A stretch of DNA of 5,989 bases from Gammaproteobacteria bacterium (GTDB lineage Bacteria > Pseudomonadota > Gammaproteobacteria > Steroidobacterales > JABDKV01). How positions within the stretch are numbered: position 1 is the first letter of the stretch; each line of letters opens with the position of its first letter. The notes beneath the pieces were generated by a model. The model was not told where the DNA came from. It did no database searches and saw only the letters and a list, made by a program, of their open reading frames with translations. Positions 1 through 5,989 of this stretch are shown piece after piece. Location of the stretch: the NCBI GenBank assembly GCA_029862285.1, contig JAOTXR010000148.1, forward strand, positions 1-5,989, written 5' to 3'. Position numbers and translations under genes: made by a program.

Positions 1-1070
1 CGCACCTCGGCCTTTATCCATCACCGGATGTGGAGGCAAACTCCGACGGCAACGAAATCAGTGCGCCGGTCACCGCGGAGGTGTGGGGTGAGCATTCCGT
101 CTGGCCGCAGGACCCGGGTTTCGCCGCAGCACTCGCTGGCGGTATTACCAGCATGCACGTCTTGCCGGGTTCGGCGAATCTCATTGGTGGCCGCGGTGTC
201 GTGCTCAAGAATGTCCCGGTACGTACTGTACAGGGGATGAAATTTCCGGGTGCACCACACACACTAAAAATGGCCTGTGGCGAAAATCCAAAAAGGGTTT
301 ACGGGAAAGGCCGCAATAGCGCGCCATCGACACGCATGGGCAACGTCGCCGGCTACCGCCAGGCATGGGCAAAGGCCGACTCTTATCGGCGCAAGTGGGA
401 TACCTTCGCCGAGAGCGGTGGTGAACAACCGGATCGCGATCTGCAACTCGAGACGCTGGCCGAAGTGCTGCGCGGCAATATACTTGTGCACAACCATTGT
501 TATCGTGCCGACGAGATGGCGATCATGCTCGATATCGCCAGGGAGTTCGACTACAAAGTCACTTCATTTCATCACGCGACTGAAGCTTACAAAATCGGCG
601 ACCTGCTGGCAGAAAATGGCACCTGTGCTGCGATGTGGGCGGACTGGTGGGGTTTCAAGATCGAGGCCTATGACGCTATCCGCGAAAACGTCGCGCTGGT
701 AGAGAAGGCCGGCGCCTGCGCCATTGTTCACTCAGATTCGGATATCGGCATACAGCGGCTGAATCAGGAAGCCGCAAAAGCGATGGCCGCCGGTCGGCGT
801 GTGGATATCGATATTGGTCCGGAAATTGCGATTCGGTGGATCACGTCCAATCCGGCACGCTCATTGGGGATAGAGGAACAAACCGGCACGCTACAGGAAG
901 GCAAGATGGCAGACGTCGTACTCTGGGACGGCGATCCATTCAGCGTTTATACGCGCGTCGAGAAAGTCTTCATCGACGGCGCACTGGTTTATGATAGTGA
1001 CGACGCTGCGTTGCAGCCGGTTTCCGATTTCTCGCTTGGTACCCGGGACGATACCGGGGGGCGACCGTGA
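1..1070 (+). CDS. Amidohydrolase-superfamily protein, metal-dependent hydrolase (5' end missing)
   Basis: The reading frame is open from base 3, so the gene starts upstream; the in-frame GTG at 30 is internal. About 355 residues are visible. The first visible residues read HLGLYPSPDV, preceded by a partial codon ending in CG. This fits the second His of the family's HxH metal motif (H-S-H-L-G) after beta strand 1. Further family marks are the GENPKRVYG segment, whose Lys may be the bridging carboxylated lysine, VHNHCYRADE (His codon at 495) and SFHHATEA (His codons at 570 and 573), and HSDSD (Asp codon at 735) for the last ligand. The C-terminus has the usual NPARSLGIEEQTGTL and GKMADVVLWDGDPF segments, which form the composite beta domain. 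Members hydrolyse cyclic amides, peptides or related C-N bonds; the substrate cannot be told here. Any signal peptide would lie outside the window. The stop overlaps the next gene's start, so the two are probably translated together. Confidence 0.93.
   Translation, partial: HLGLYPSPDVEANSDGNEISAPVTAEVWGEHSVWPQDPGFAAALAGGITSMHVLPGSANLIGGRGVVLKNVPVRTVQGMKFPGAPHTLKMACGENPKRVYGKGRNSAPSTRMGNVAGYRQAWAKADSYRRKWDTFAESGGEQPDRDLQLETLAEVLRGNILVHNHCYRADEMAIMLDIAREFDYKVTSFHHATEAYKIGDLLAENGTCAAMWADWWGFKIEAYDAIRENVALVEKAGACAIVHSDSDIGIQRLNQEAAKAMAAGRRVDIDIGPEIAIRWITSNPARSLGIEEQTGTLQEGKMADVVLWDGDPFSVYTRVEKVFIDGALVYDSDDAALQPVSDFSLGTRDDTGGRP
1056..1061 (+). promoter_or_regulatory. G-rich ribosome binding site supporting the ATG at 1070
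   Basis: Six consecutive G residues lie 8 bases before ATG 1070, inside the end of the upstream gene. They can pair with the anti-Shine-Dalgarno sequence. An alternative GTG at 1067 would be only 5 bases away, so the ATG that overlaps the TGA stop (TGATG) is slightly preferred. Confidence 0.45.
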
Positions 1071-2353
1071 TGGTGTTACGTACATTGTTGCTGTCCGTGC
1101 TGCTAGTGTCAGCTGCTACGGCAGAAGTCTTGCTGGTTACCGATGTGACGATACACACCATGGGTGCGCGTGGGACGATCGACAACGGTTCGTTGCTAAT
1201 CGAAGATGGCATGGTCGTTGCTATCGGTAATGATCTTGAAGTTCCGGCGGATGCCGAAGTCATCGCCGGGGACTCGCGCGTGATCACACCGGGGATTTTC
1301 GATCCCTACAGTTACCTGGGCATAGTCGAAATCGATTTGGTGGAGCAGACAGTTGACGGCCGCCAGAGCGGGAACCGCTACACGGCGTCGTTCGATGTCG
1401 CTCCGGCGGTGAACCCCCGCTCAACGTTGATACCTATCAATCGCATTGAAGGAATAACTCATGCGATGGTGGCGCCAACGCCAGCTTATGCCGAAGCCAA
1501 CCTGATCAGCGGACTCGGTGCGCTGATCAGCCTCGGCGGAATAGACGACTTTATGGTCAAGGAAGGTGCCGCACTGTTTGTGCAACTGGGTGAAGGCGGT
1601 GCCGGCAGTACTTATGGGTCTCGAGCAGCAGCGGTGCTGGCGCTGCGCGAAGCACTTGAAGATGCCCGCGATTTCGATAAGCACCGCACCGAGTACGAGC
1701 AAGGCAGACGACGTACTTATTCGGTCGGCCGTTACGATCTGGAAGCGTTGCAGTGGGTGCTGGATCGCGATATTCCAATGGTAATTACGGCCAACCGCGC
1801 CAGCGACATTGAACAAGTACTCGATCTGGCGGAGCAGGAGGATCTTTGGATCATCGTCAACGGCGGTGCCGAAGCGTGGATGGTGGCGGAGCGTCTGGAA
1901 GCGGCGCATGTACCGGTAATCCTCGATCCGACTCGCAATCTTCCGGAGGCCTTCGAGTCTCTCAACGCAACGCTCGAGTCGGCCGCCCGCCTGCACGAAG
2001 CCGGCGTCAAAATAGCCTTTTCTACCAGCGACTCACATAACTCGCGCAATTTGCGCCAGCTGGCTGGCAACGCGGTGGCCAACGGGCTGCCATGGATAGA
2101 AGCGTTGCGTGCAATTACCGCGACGCCGGCATCGTTGTACGCGGCATTCGATGGCATTGGCACGCTGGGCGTGGACCAACCCGCCAATCTGGTGATCTGG
2201 AGTGGCGACCCGCTGGAAGTCACTACTCATGCCGAGCGAGTTTTTATCGACGGCAGAGCAATCTCGATGCACAGTCGGCAGACTCTGCTGCGCGATCGTT
2301 ACCTGGATTCTGACAACGATATGCCACCGGCATACCGCAAGCCCGCGCCATGA
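1070..2353 (+). CDS. Exported amidohydrolase-like protein lacking the metal-binding residues
   Basis: The product is 427 residues from ATG 1070, or 428 from GTG 1067; numbering here is from the GTG. Residues 3-19 form a signal peptide (hydrophobic LLLSVLLV core, SAATA before E20), so the protein is probably periplasmic. The overall fold is clear: an N-terminal beta domain with GSLLIEDGMVVAIG (41-54), a barrel, and C-terminal GTLGVDQPANLVIWSGDP (365-382). The metal site is not kept. PGIFDPYSYLG has Tyr81 and Tyr83 in place of HxH, the GENPK Lys region reads GEGGAG (175-180), the strand-5 His position is Thr241 in TANRASDI, and the strand-6 His position is Asn265/Gly266 in VNGGAEA. The Asp region reads STSDSHNSRNLRQ (319-331). 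I infer a pseudoenzyme, perhaps a structural partner of the upstream enzyme, or an enzyme with different chemistry. The gene overlaps both neighbours by a few bases, so co-expression is likely. Family membership is secure; function is not. Confidence 0.92.
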   Translation: MVLRTLLLSVLLVSAATAEVLLVTDVTIHTMGARGTIDNGSLLIEDGMVVAIGNDLEVPADAEVIAGDSRVITPGIFDPYSYLGIVEIDLVEQTVDGRQSGNRYTASFDVAPAVNPRSTLIPINRIEGITHAMVAPTPAYAEANLISGLGALISLGGIDDFMVKEGAALFVQLGEGGAGSTYGSRAAAVLALREALEDARDFDKHRTEYEQGRRRTYSVGRYDLEALQWVLDRDIPMVITANRASDIEQVLDLAEQEDLWIIVNGGAEAWMVAERLEAAHVPVILDPTRNLPEAFESLNATLESAARLHEAGVKIAFSTSDSHNSRNLRQLAGNAVANGLPWIEALRAITATPASLYAAFDGIGTLGVDQPANLVIWSGDPLEVTTHAERVFIDGRAISMHSRQTLLRDRYLDSDNDMPPAYRKPAP

Positions 2354-2829
2354 CAGCCAGCGCACTGACGTTGAGGCTGGCTGTATCGGCAGACTCCGAG
2401 ATGATTGCAGCAATGTCGCGCAAACTCGTGGAACACGGGTTACGCTGGACCTGGCGACCGGGCAAAGTCGCGCGTCAAATCGAGCGGCGCGATTGCATCG
2501 TCCTGATCGCTCTGGACGGCCGGCGTCTGGCCGGATTTTCGATCATGCATTACGGTGACGATTCGGCGCATCTCAATTTGCTCGCCGTGGAACCTCATTA
2601 TCAGCACACCGGTGTCGGTGGTCGCATGATCAGGTGGCTGGAAGAGTCGGCGCGTGTTGCTGGCGTGTTCTCCATTTCTCTGGAAGTCCGGGCGATCAAC
2701 ACAGCAGCACGACGATTCTACAAATCGCTCGGCTACCACGAAACCGCAACGTTGCATGGCTATTACCAGGGTGTCGAGGACGCCGTCCGGATGCACCATG
2801 ATCTGAGCGTTGACGTTTGTCTCGACTAA
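2350..2829 (+). CDS. GNAT family N-acetyltransferase, RimI-like
   Basis: This 159-residue protein is a single GNAT domain of normal family length. The acetyl-CoA pyrophosphate loop is visible as QHTGVGGRM (Q85, G88, G90; the Q/RxxGxG/A motif), after the strand LNLLAVEP (75-82). LEVRAINTAARRFYKSLGY (111-129) is the typical EVRxxNxxAxxFYxxxGF segment of RimI-type enzymes, with Asn117 and Tyr124 in the usual CoA and acid positions. A late YYQGVEDAVRM (138-148) also resembles RimI-type C-termini. There is no signal peptide, so it is a cytoplasmic enzyme among genes for exported ones. It would move an acetyl group from acetyl-CoA to an amine, either a protein N-terminus or a small molecule; the acceptor is unknown. 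ATG 2350 overlaps the previous stop as ATGA and has no clear ribosome binding site, which suggests translational coupling. It is not ribosomal RimI on present evidence, only similar to it. Confidence 0.9.
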   Translation: MTASALTLRLAVSADSEMIAAMSRKLVEHGLRWTWRPGKVARQIERRDCIVLIALDGRRLAGFSIMHYGDDSAHLNLLAVEPHYQHTGVGGRMIRWLEESARVAGVFSISLEVRAINTAARRFYKSLGYHETATLHGYYQGVEDAVRMHHDLSVDVCLD

Positions 2830-2846
2830 ACTGTGTTCTTCAGGCG

Positions 2847-4253
2847 TTGAAACGCTTCTTAGCCATTGTTCTATTGTTGCTCGCGGCGCCGCTCGTTGCA
2901 GGGGTGCGCGATGACGTGGGCTTTACGCGCCTGAAATCAGAGCTGGGTGACGACCTGCCGACCGGCAAAGGCCTGTCACTCGGCCAGGTCGAATCGTCGA
3001 TGGCTGTGGATCACGATGGCGATGATGCAACGCCTGAGTTGCGATCCTGGTTCCCGAATCCCGCTGCACGGAATTTGCAGGAGTCGCGGCTCATCGATCG
3101 CTCGAACGCCCCCGCCGAAGTCTATTCGAGGCATGCTACGGCAGTAGCGCGGCGCATCGTGGGCCGCAAGGTGGGGATGGTCAGCGATATCGAACAACTA
3201 CACATTTTTTCCGTCAATCACTGGATAGGCAACGGCATGCTACGTGCGCGAACACCACGGGCACCAGTTGCCGGCCAGTTGCGAGTTATCAATCACAGTT
3301 GGGCTGCCAATGGCAGAAGCTCAGAAATACTGCGCCGTGCTGACTGGCTGACTGATCGTGAGGAGGTAATTCAGGTCGTTGGCGTGCGCAACGCGGCAGG
3401 CAAAGAAAACGATGCGTATTTGGCGGCCCTGCACAATGCGATTGTCGTTGGCCGCAGCGATGGCTTACATAGCGTTGGCACCCCGGCCGTAGACAGCATT
3501 TACACTCGCGGTCGCAGTCGACCGCATTTGGTCGCACCTTTGAAGACCGGTAGTGCAGCGGCGCCCACGGTTACTTCTGCGATCGCCCTGTTGCTCGATG
3601 CTGCTGCTAATCCATCGTATTCTCAGAGTCAGGAGGCTTTCGTGAATAGTGGCGGCGTGATTATCCATGATGCCGGTCGTTCCGAAGTCGTGCGCGCGAT
3701 TCTAATGGCCGGTGCGGAGCGTGCCACCGCAAACAGCAGCCATGGCGATATTGTGGGCTATCGAGATGGCGTAAGGAATCGCACAAATAATGGTCTGGAC
3801 CGTCGTTATGGCGCCGGTCAACTCAACGTATTCAACGCGTGGAATATTCTCAGAGATGGGGAGCAGGAGCAGCAGCTACGGCATTGTGGATTCGACTATG
3901 AACCGGGCCTTGGCGGCAGCGCAGCGCATAATAAGAGTAAGGCCTATCTACTGCCAAAAGTGATTTCCCCGGGTCGTCTGAGCGCCACCTTATCCTGGAA
4001 TCTCCTGTTTTCCCCGGGACGCAACACACGTTTCGATATCAGTGCGGCGCTGAATAATCTCGACCTGGAATTATTTGACATATCCGCTGATCAACCGCGG
4101 CTGGTGCAATCATCGAATAGCCATATCGACACGACCGAGACGATTTTCGCGAAACTGCTGCCGGGCCGACAGTATCGTTTGCTGGTTACTCGAGTCGATG
4201 ATGGCGAGATGCCGCAGGATTACGCGCTTGCCTGGCGCCTGGTTCCGGACTAA
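2847..4253 (+). CDS. Exported subtilisin-like (S8 family) serine protease with Glu in the Asp position
   Basis: Started at TTG 2847, the product is 468 residues and begins MKRFLAIVLLLLAAPLVAG, an excellent signal peptide. A TTG at 2817 would add ten residues and overlap the previous gene; neither has a strong ribosome binding site, so the start is uncertain. Numbering from 2847: RHATAVARRIVG (95-106) carries the catalytic His96, VVGVRNAAG (177-185) carries the oxyanion-hole Asn182, and RPHLVAPLKTGSAAAPTV (225-242) carries the catalytic Ser236. The last aligns with the usual GTSxAAPxV, although here the preceding residues are TG rather than GT. At the first triad position the protein reads LSLGQVESS, with Glu49 where subtilisins have Asp. 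No classical inhibitor-type propeptide fits in the short stretch before it. The C-terminal 90 residues (LSATLSWN, LDLELFD, LLPGRQYRLLVTR, DYALAWR) form a beta-rich domain like bacterial pre-peptidase C-terminal domains. It probably acts in the periplasm or outside the cell; its substrate is unknown. Confidence 0.85.
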   Translation: MKRFLAIVLLLLAAPLVAGVRDDVGFTRLKSELGDDLPTGKGLSLGQVESSMAVDHDGDDATPELRSWFPNPAARNLQESRLIDRSNAPAEVYSRHATAVARRIVGRKVGMVSDIEQLHIFSVNHWIGNGMLRARTPRAPVAGQLRVINHSWAANGRSSEILRRADWLTDREEVIQVVGVRNAAGKENDAYLAALHNAIVVGRSDGLHSVGTPAVDSIYTRGRSRPHLVAPLKTGSAAAPTVTSAIALLLDAAANPSYSQSQEAFVNSGGVIIHDAGRSEVVRAILMAGAERATANSSHGDIVGYRDGVRNRTNNGLDRRYGAGQLNVFNAWNILRDGEQEQQLRHCGFDYEPGLGGSAAHNKSKAYLLPKVISPGRLSATLSWNLLFSPGRNTRFDISAALNNLDLELFDISADQPRLVQSSNSHIDTTETIFAKLLPGRQYRLLVTRVDDGEMPQDYALAWRLVPD

Positions 4254-4280
4254 ATATTGACGTCCGGACCCTGGCGCCGG
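4231..4280 (+). other. Long imperfect stem-loop across the protease stop codon
   Basis: Bases 4231-4250 pair with 4262-4280. There are 17 Watson-Crick pairs in 19 columns, with mismatches at 4240/4272 and 4243/4269 and one bulged base at 4233. The 11-base loop TAAATATTGAC holds the TAA stop (4251-4253). The stem is GC-rich. No T-run follows directly, so it is not a textbook terminator by itself. It could stabilise the mRNA 3' end, help termination together with the next hairpin, or be a repeat element of this genome. Confidence 0.6.
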
Positions 4281-4325
4281 CAACATCGCCGATGGTGCCG
4301 GAAAAGCCCCTAAAACGTGCTTTTT
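4277..4325 (+). terminator. Possible transcription terminator after the protease gene
   Basis: A second hairpin pairs 4277-4287 with 4291-4301 (ten pairs, one A/G mismatch at 4283/4295, three-base loop). It shares its four outer bases with the foot of the stem-loop before it. A weak AT-rich hairpin follows: AAAAGC at 4302-4307 with GCTTTT at 4319-4324, ending in TTTTT at 4321-4325. The GC-rich stem and the T-run are 19 bases apart, so this is not an ideal intrinsic terminator. The position between two gene groups supports the call. Confidence 0.35.
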
Positions 4326-4331
4326 GCGTCA

Positions 4332-4400
4332 TTATCTGGCAACTTCCCTACCTGATATCATAGCCACGCTCGTCCGGTAGCATACGGGTTAGAATACCCG
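4332..4400 (+). promoter_or_regulatory. Weak candidate promoter region upstream of the M14 peptidase gene
   Basis: Two -10-like hexamers are visible. TATCAT at 4356-4361 has a poor -35-like TTATCT 18 bases upstream (4332-4337). TAGAAT at 4390-4395 matches TATAAT at five of six bases but has no good -35 at the usual distance. TAGAAT is also the exact loop of a small inverted repeat, CGGGT (4385-4389) and ACCCG (4396-4400). The 180-base gap and the terminator-like structures before it make a promoter here plausible, but the motifs alone are weak. Confidence 0.25.
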
Positions 4401-4422
4401 GCGCTGTGACGGTTTGAGCAAT

Positions 4423-4428
4423 AAGGGG
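4423..4428 (+). promoter_or_regulatory. Shine-Dalgarno AAGGGG for the GTG start at 4434
   Basis: AAGGGG lies 5 bases upstream of GTG 4434. It is the best ribosome binding site in the window and supports this GTG, which also gives a complete signal peptide, over later starts. Confidence 0.6.
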
Positions 4429-4433
4429 TCTGC

Positions 4434-5354
4434 GTGCGTTTAACTGCTTTGACAATACTCGTGATGCTTGCGAGCGTCGCGATGGCAGAGGACAGGTTGC
4501 TCGACGAGCTCGAGTCTTTCTGCGGGCGTGTGGATGCCAAGCTCAGCTCCGTAAATAGCCACGAATGCATGAGCATCGGTCTGCTCGATGGCGGTGCCGA
4601 TTCCAATAATTCAACGCCACTGTTGTTCAAGGATTTTGCACCCAGCGATACGGCACCGGTGGCCCGTGTTTTGCTGGTTGGCGGCATTCATGGCGATGAA
4701 TACAGTTCGGTCAGCATATTGTTCAAGTGGCTGGCGATGCTTGAGGAAGATCTCGGTGAACGATTCCACTGGCGGGTCATACCAGTGCTCAACCCCGATG
4801 GGTTGTTGCGGCCACCGCGCATGTCGCAGCGCATGAATGCCAATGGCGTAGATCTCAACCGCAACTTCCCTACGCCCAATTGGCAAGAGGAAGCGCATGA
4901 ATACTGGGAGAAACGCACGTGGAAAAACAAGCGGCGTTATCCAGGACCGGAAGCGCTTAGTGAGCCTGAGACGGCGTGGCTGGTAGAACAGATTGAATCG
5001 TTTCAACCGCATGCGGTTGTATCAGTTCATGCGCCCCATGGCGTGGTGGATTTCGATGGTCCACGCGTTCCACCGCGGCAGCTCGGTCCGCTCGAGTTGC
5101 GTTTGCTCGGAACCTACCCGGGTTCAATGGGCCGCTATATCGGCATACACAAAGGGATTCCGCTTTTGACGCTCGAATTAGAAAGCGCATTCGGCATGCC
5201 AAGAAGAGATGAGGTCTATGCCATCTGGTATGACATGCTCGGTTGGTTGCATGAGAAAATCGCATTACCTTTGAAGCTTGCTGAAGAAAGCAAGTTGCGT
5301 GCACCAGTGAACGAATTGTTGCGAGTGGGTTCAGACTCTGACAACGAGGGTTGA
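4434..5354 (+). CDS. Exported M14 zinc carboxypeptidase, MpaA-like (murein peptide amidase type)
   Basis: The product is 306 residues from GTG 4434. Residues 1-18 (MRLTALTILVMLASVAMA) are a signal peptide with likely cleavage before E19. The M14 zinc site is complete: GGIHGDEYSS (83-92) gives His86 and Glu89, and VSVHAPHG (196-203) gives His199. NPDG (120-123) and NANGVDLNRNFP (135-146, Arg143) are substrate-binding segments. YPGPEALSEPET (169-180) is typical of the MpaA branch. GIPLLTLELESAFG (241-254) carries the catalytic Glu, most likely Glu248. MpaA cleaves the gamma-D-glutamyl-diaminopimelate bond of murein peptides in the cytoplasm; this protein is longer and carries an export signal, so if it keeps that specificity it would act on peptides in the periplasm. 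That specificity is inferred from motif similarity and is not certain. It is separated from the upstream operon by possible terminator structures and probably shares a transcript with the next gene. Confidence 0.93.
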   Translation: MRLTALTILVMLASVAMAEDRLLDELESFCGRVDAKLSSVNSHECMSIGLLDGGADSNNSTPLLFKDFAPSDTAPVARVLLVGGIHGDEYSSVSILFKWLAMLEEDLGERFHWRVIPVLNPDGLLRPPRMSQRMNANGVDLNRNFPTPNWQEEAHEYWEKRTWKNKRRYPGPEALSEPETAWLVEQIESFQPHAVVSVHAPHGVVDFDGPRVPPRQLGPLELRLLGTYPGSMGRYIGIHKGIPLLTLELESAFGMPRRDEVYAIWYDMLGWLHEKIALPLKLAEESKLRAPVNELLRVGSDSDNEG

Positions 5355-5370
5355 GCCTTCACGACACCGC

Positions 5371-5989
5371 ATGAAAGCAACCGGCCGCTTTTTTGCCCAT
5401 AGCTCAGTATTACTTGCACCCGTCCTGTACGCGCAAGGCCTTTATGCGCGGGCGAAAATCTCGAAGCTCCCGGAGGCGGCCGGTCCTCGCCAGGGCAGCG
5501 TCCTCGGTGGCTCCCACGTTTTGCGTCTGCTGCTGCTAGGTGAATCGACTGTCGCCGGTGTCGGTGCGGCCAATCACGATGAAGGCTTGGCCGGGCAGAC
5601 GGCCAGGGCGGTCAACGCGATGACCGGGGCAACTATCGATTGGCATGTGCACGCGGCAAATGGGATTACCGCCTCGGGTCTGCGATCGACTCTCAGCAGT
5701 TTGCCAGCAGATACCCGAGCCGATCTGATTGTTATCGGCCTGGGAGCTAACGACGTCTTTCGGTTGCAGGGGCCTGGAAGATGGGAGAGAAACCTAAAGG
5801 CACTGGTAAATGACGTGCGCGAGCGTTGTGGCTTTGCCCCGGTAATACTTAGTGCCATGCCACCGATCGGGAGTTTTCCCGGGCTGCCGCAGCCATTACG
5901 CAGTGTCCTGGGCCTGCGGTCCCGATTGCTCGACGACACAACTGAGAGGCTGGCGGAAAAGATGGCTGGTGTGCACTACCTTCCATTAT
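5371..5989 (+). CDS. SGNH/GDSL-type hydrolase (3' end beyond the window)
   Basis: The frame from ATG 5371 stays open to the last base, giving 206 visible residues. Block I reads LRLLLLGESTVAGVGA (51-66) with nucleophile Ser59; this is GES rather than the name-giving GDS. Block II has HAANGITASGL with Gly98, and block III is VIGLGANDVF (121-130) with Gly125 and Asn127. The catalytic HxxD of block V would lie a little past the right edge. A hydrophobic N-terminal stretch (SSVLLAPVLYAQGLYA, 11-26) followed by a basic, Pro-rich segment suggests a membrane anchor or uncleaved signal. Such enzymes are esterases, lipases or acetyl-esterases acting on lipids or sugars; the substrate is unknown. The gene begins 16 bases after the M14 peptidase stop with no terminator between, so the two are likely co-transcribed. 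No strong ribosome binding site is seen; the nearest G-rich stretch is about 20 bases upstream. There is no other in-frame ATG, GTG or TTG back to the stop at 5308. Confidence 0.88.
   Translation, partial: MKATGRFFAHSSVLLAPVLYAQGLYARAKISKLPEAAGPRQGSVLGGSHVLRLLLLGESTVAGVGAANHDEGLAGQTARAVNAMTGATIDWHVHAANGITASGLRSTLSSLPADTRADLIVIGLGANDVFRLQGPGRWERNLKALVNDVRERCGFAPVILSAMPPIGSFPGLPQPLRSVLGLRSRLLDDTTERLAEKMAGVHYLPL

Noticed and set aside
30..32. GTG at 30 as the true start of the first amidohydrolase
   Set aside because: The frame stays open to the left edge and the residues before it (HLGLYPSPD) match the conserved region after the HxH motif, so the gene begins upstream.
1502..1531. Nine-base direct repeat CTGATCAGC (1502-1510 and 1523-1531)
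   Set aside because: It lies inside a coding region and encodes a short LIS-GLGA-LIS sequence. Two copies only, with no sign of a mobile or regulatory element.
1421..1996. Long open frame on the minus strand (191 codons)
   Set aside because: It lies antisense to the well-supported amidohydrolase-like gene. Its translation is rich in Arg, Cys and His and shows no recognisable domain, as expected from a GC-rich shadow frame.
4231..4278. Direct repeat CCTGGCGCC (4231-4239 and 4270-4278) as an insertion target duplication
   Set aside because: The core GGCGCC is its own reverse complement, so the copies are explained as the two arms of the stem-loop. Nothing resembling an inserted element lies between them.
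5574..5939. Minus-strand open frame of 121 codons near the right edge
   Set aside because: It is antisense to the SGNH hydrolase, whose catalytic blocks are clear in the + frame. The minus translation is low-complexity and without a recognised motif.

Overview
The window holds six protein-coding genes, all on the + strand and tightly packed. It looks like chromosomal DNA from a proteobacterium with fairly high GC. A gammaproteobacterium is my best guess, because tandem exported amidohydrolases, an MpaA-like M14 peptidase and this type of SGNH hydrolase are familiar there. That placement is inference from protein character; no rRNA or other taxonomic marker is present. I see no tRNA, rRNA, CRISPR array, insertion sequence or phage gene.

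Region 1-4253 is a likely four-gene operon. The first gene, cut by the left edge, is an amidohydrolase-superfamily enzyme that keeps its recognisable metal-binding residues. The second starts on the stop codon of the first (TGATG). It is a paralogous amidohydrolase with a signal peptide, but its metal-ligand positions have been replaced, so it looks like a non-catalytic partner or a greatly altered enzyme. The third overlaps the second by ATGA and encodes a small RimI-like GNAT acetyltransferase. The fourth follows directly and encodes an exported subtilisin-like (S8) protease with a Glu where the usual catalytic Asp lies and a C-terminal beta-rich domain.

Region 4231-4433 is the only sizeable non-coding stretch (180 bases between stop and start). 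It begins with a long imperfect stem-loop that carries the stop codon of the protease gene in its loop. A second hairpin and a short T-run follow, then a possible promoter region and a good ribosome binding site for the next gene. This is the most plausible transcription-unit boundary in the window.

Region 4434-5989 holds a secreted MpaA-like M14 zinc carboxypeptidase/amidase and, 16 bases later, an SGNH/GDSL-type hydrolase that runs off the right edge.

At least three of the products (second amidohydrolase, S8 protease, M14 peptidase) carry signal peptides. Taken together the genes suggest peptide or cell-wall-fragment processing outside the cytoplasm, but no pathway can be assigned from sequence alone. 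Nothing here is clearly a new system. The points most worth a second look are the metal-site-less amidohydrolase paralogue, the Glu-type S8 protease, and the stem-loop over the protease stop codon.
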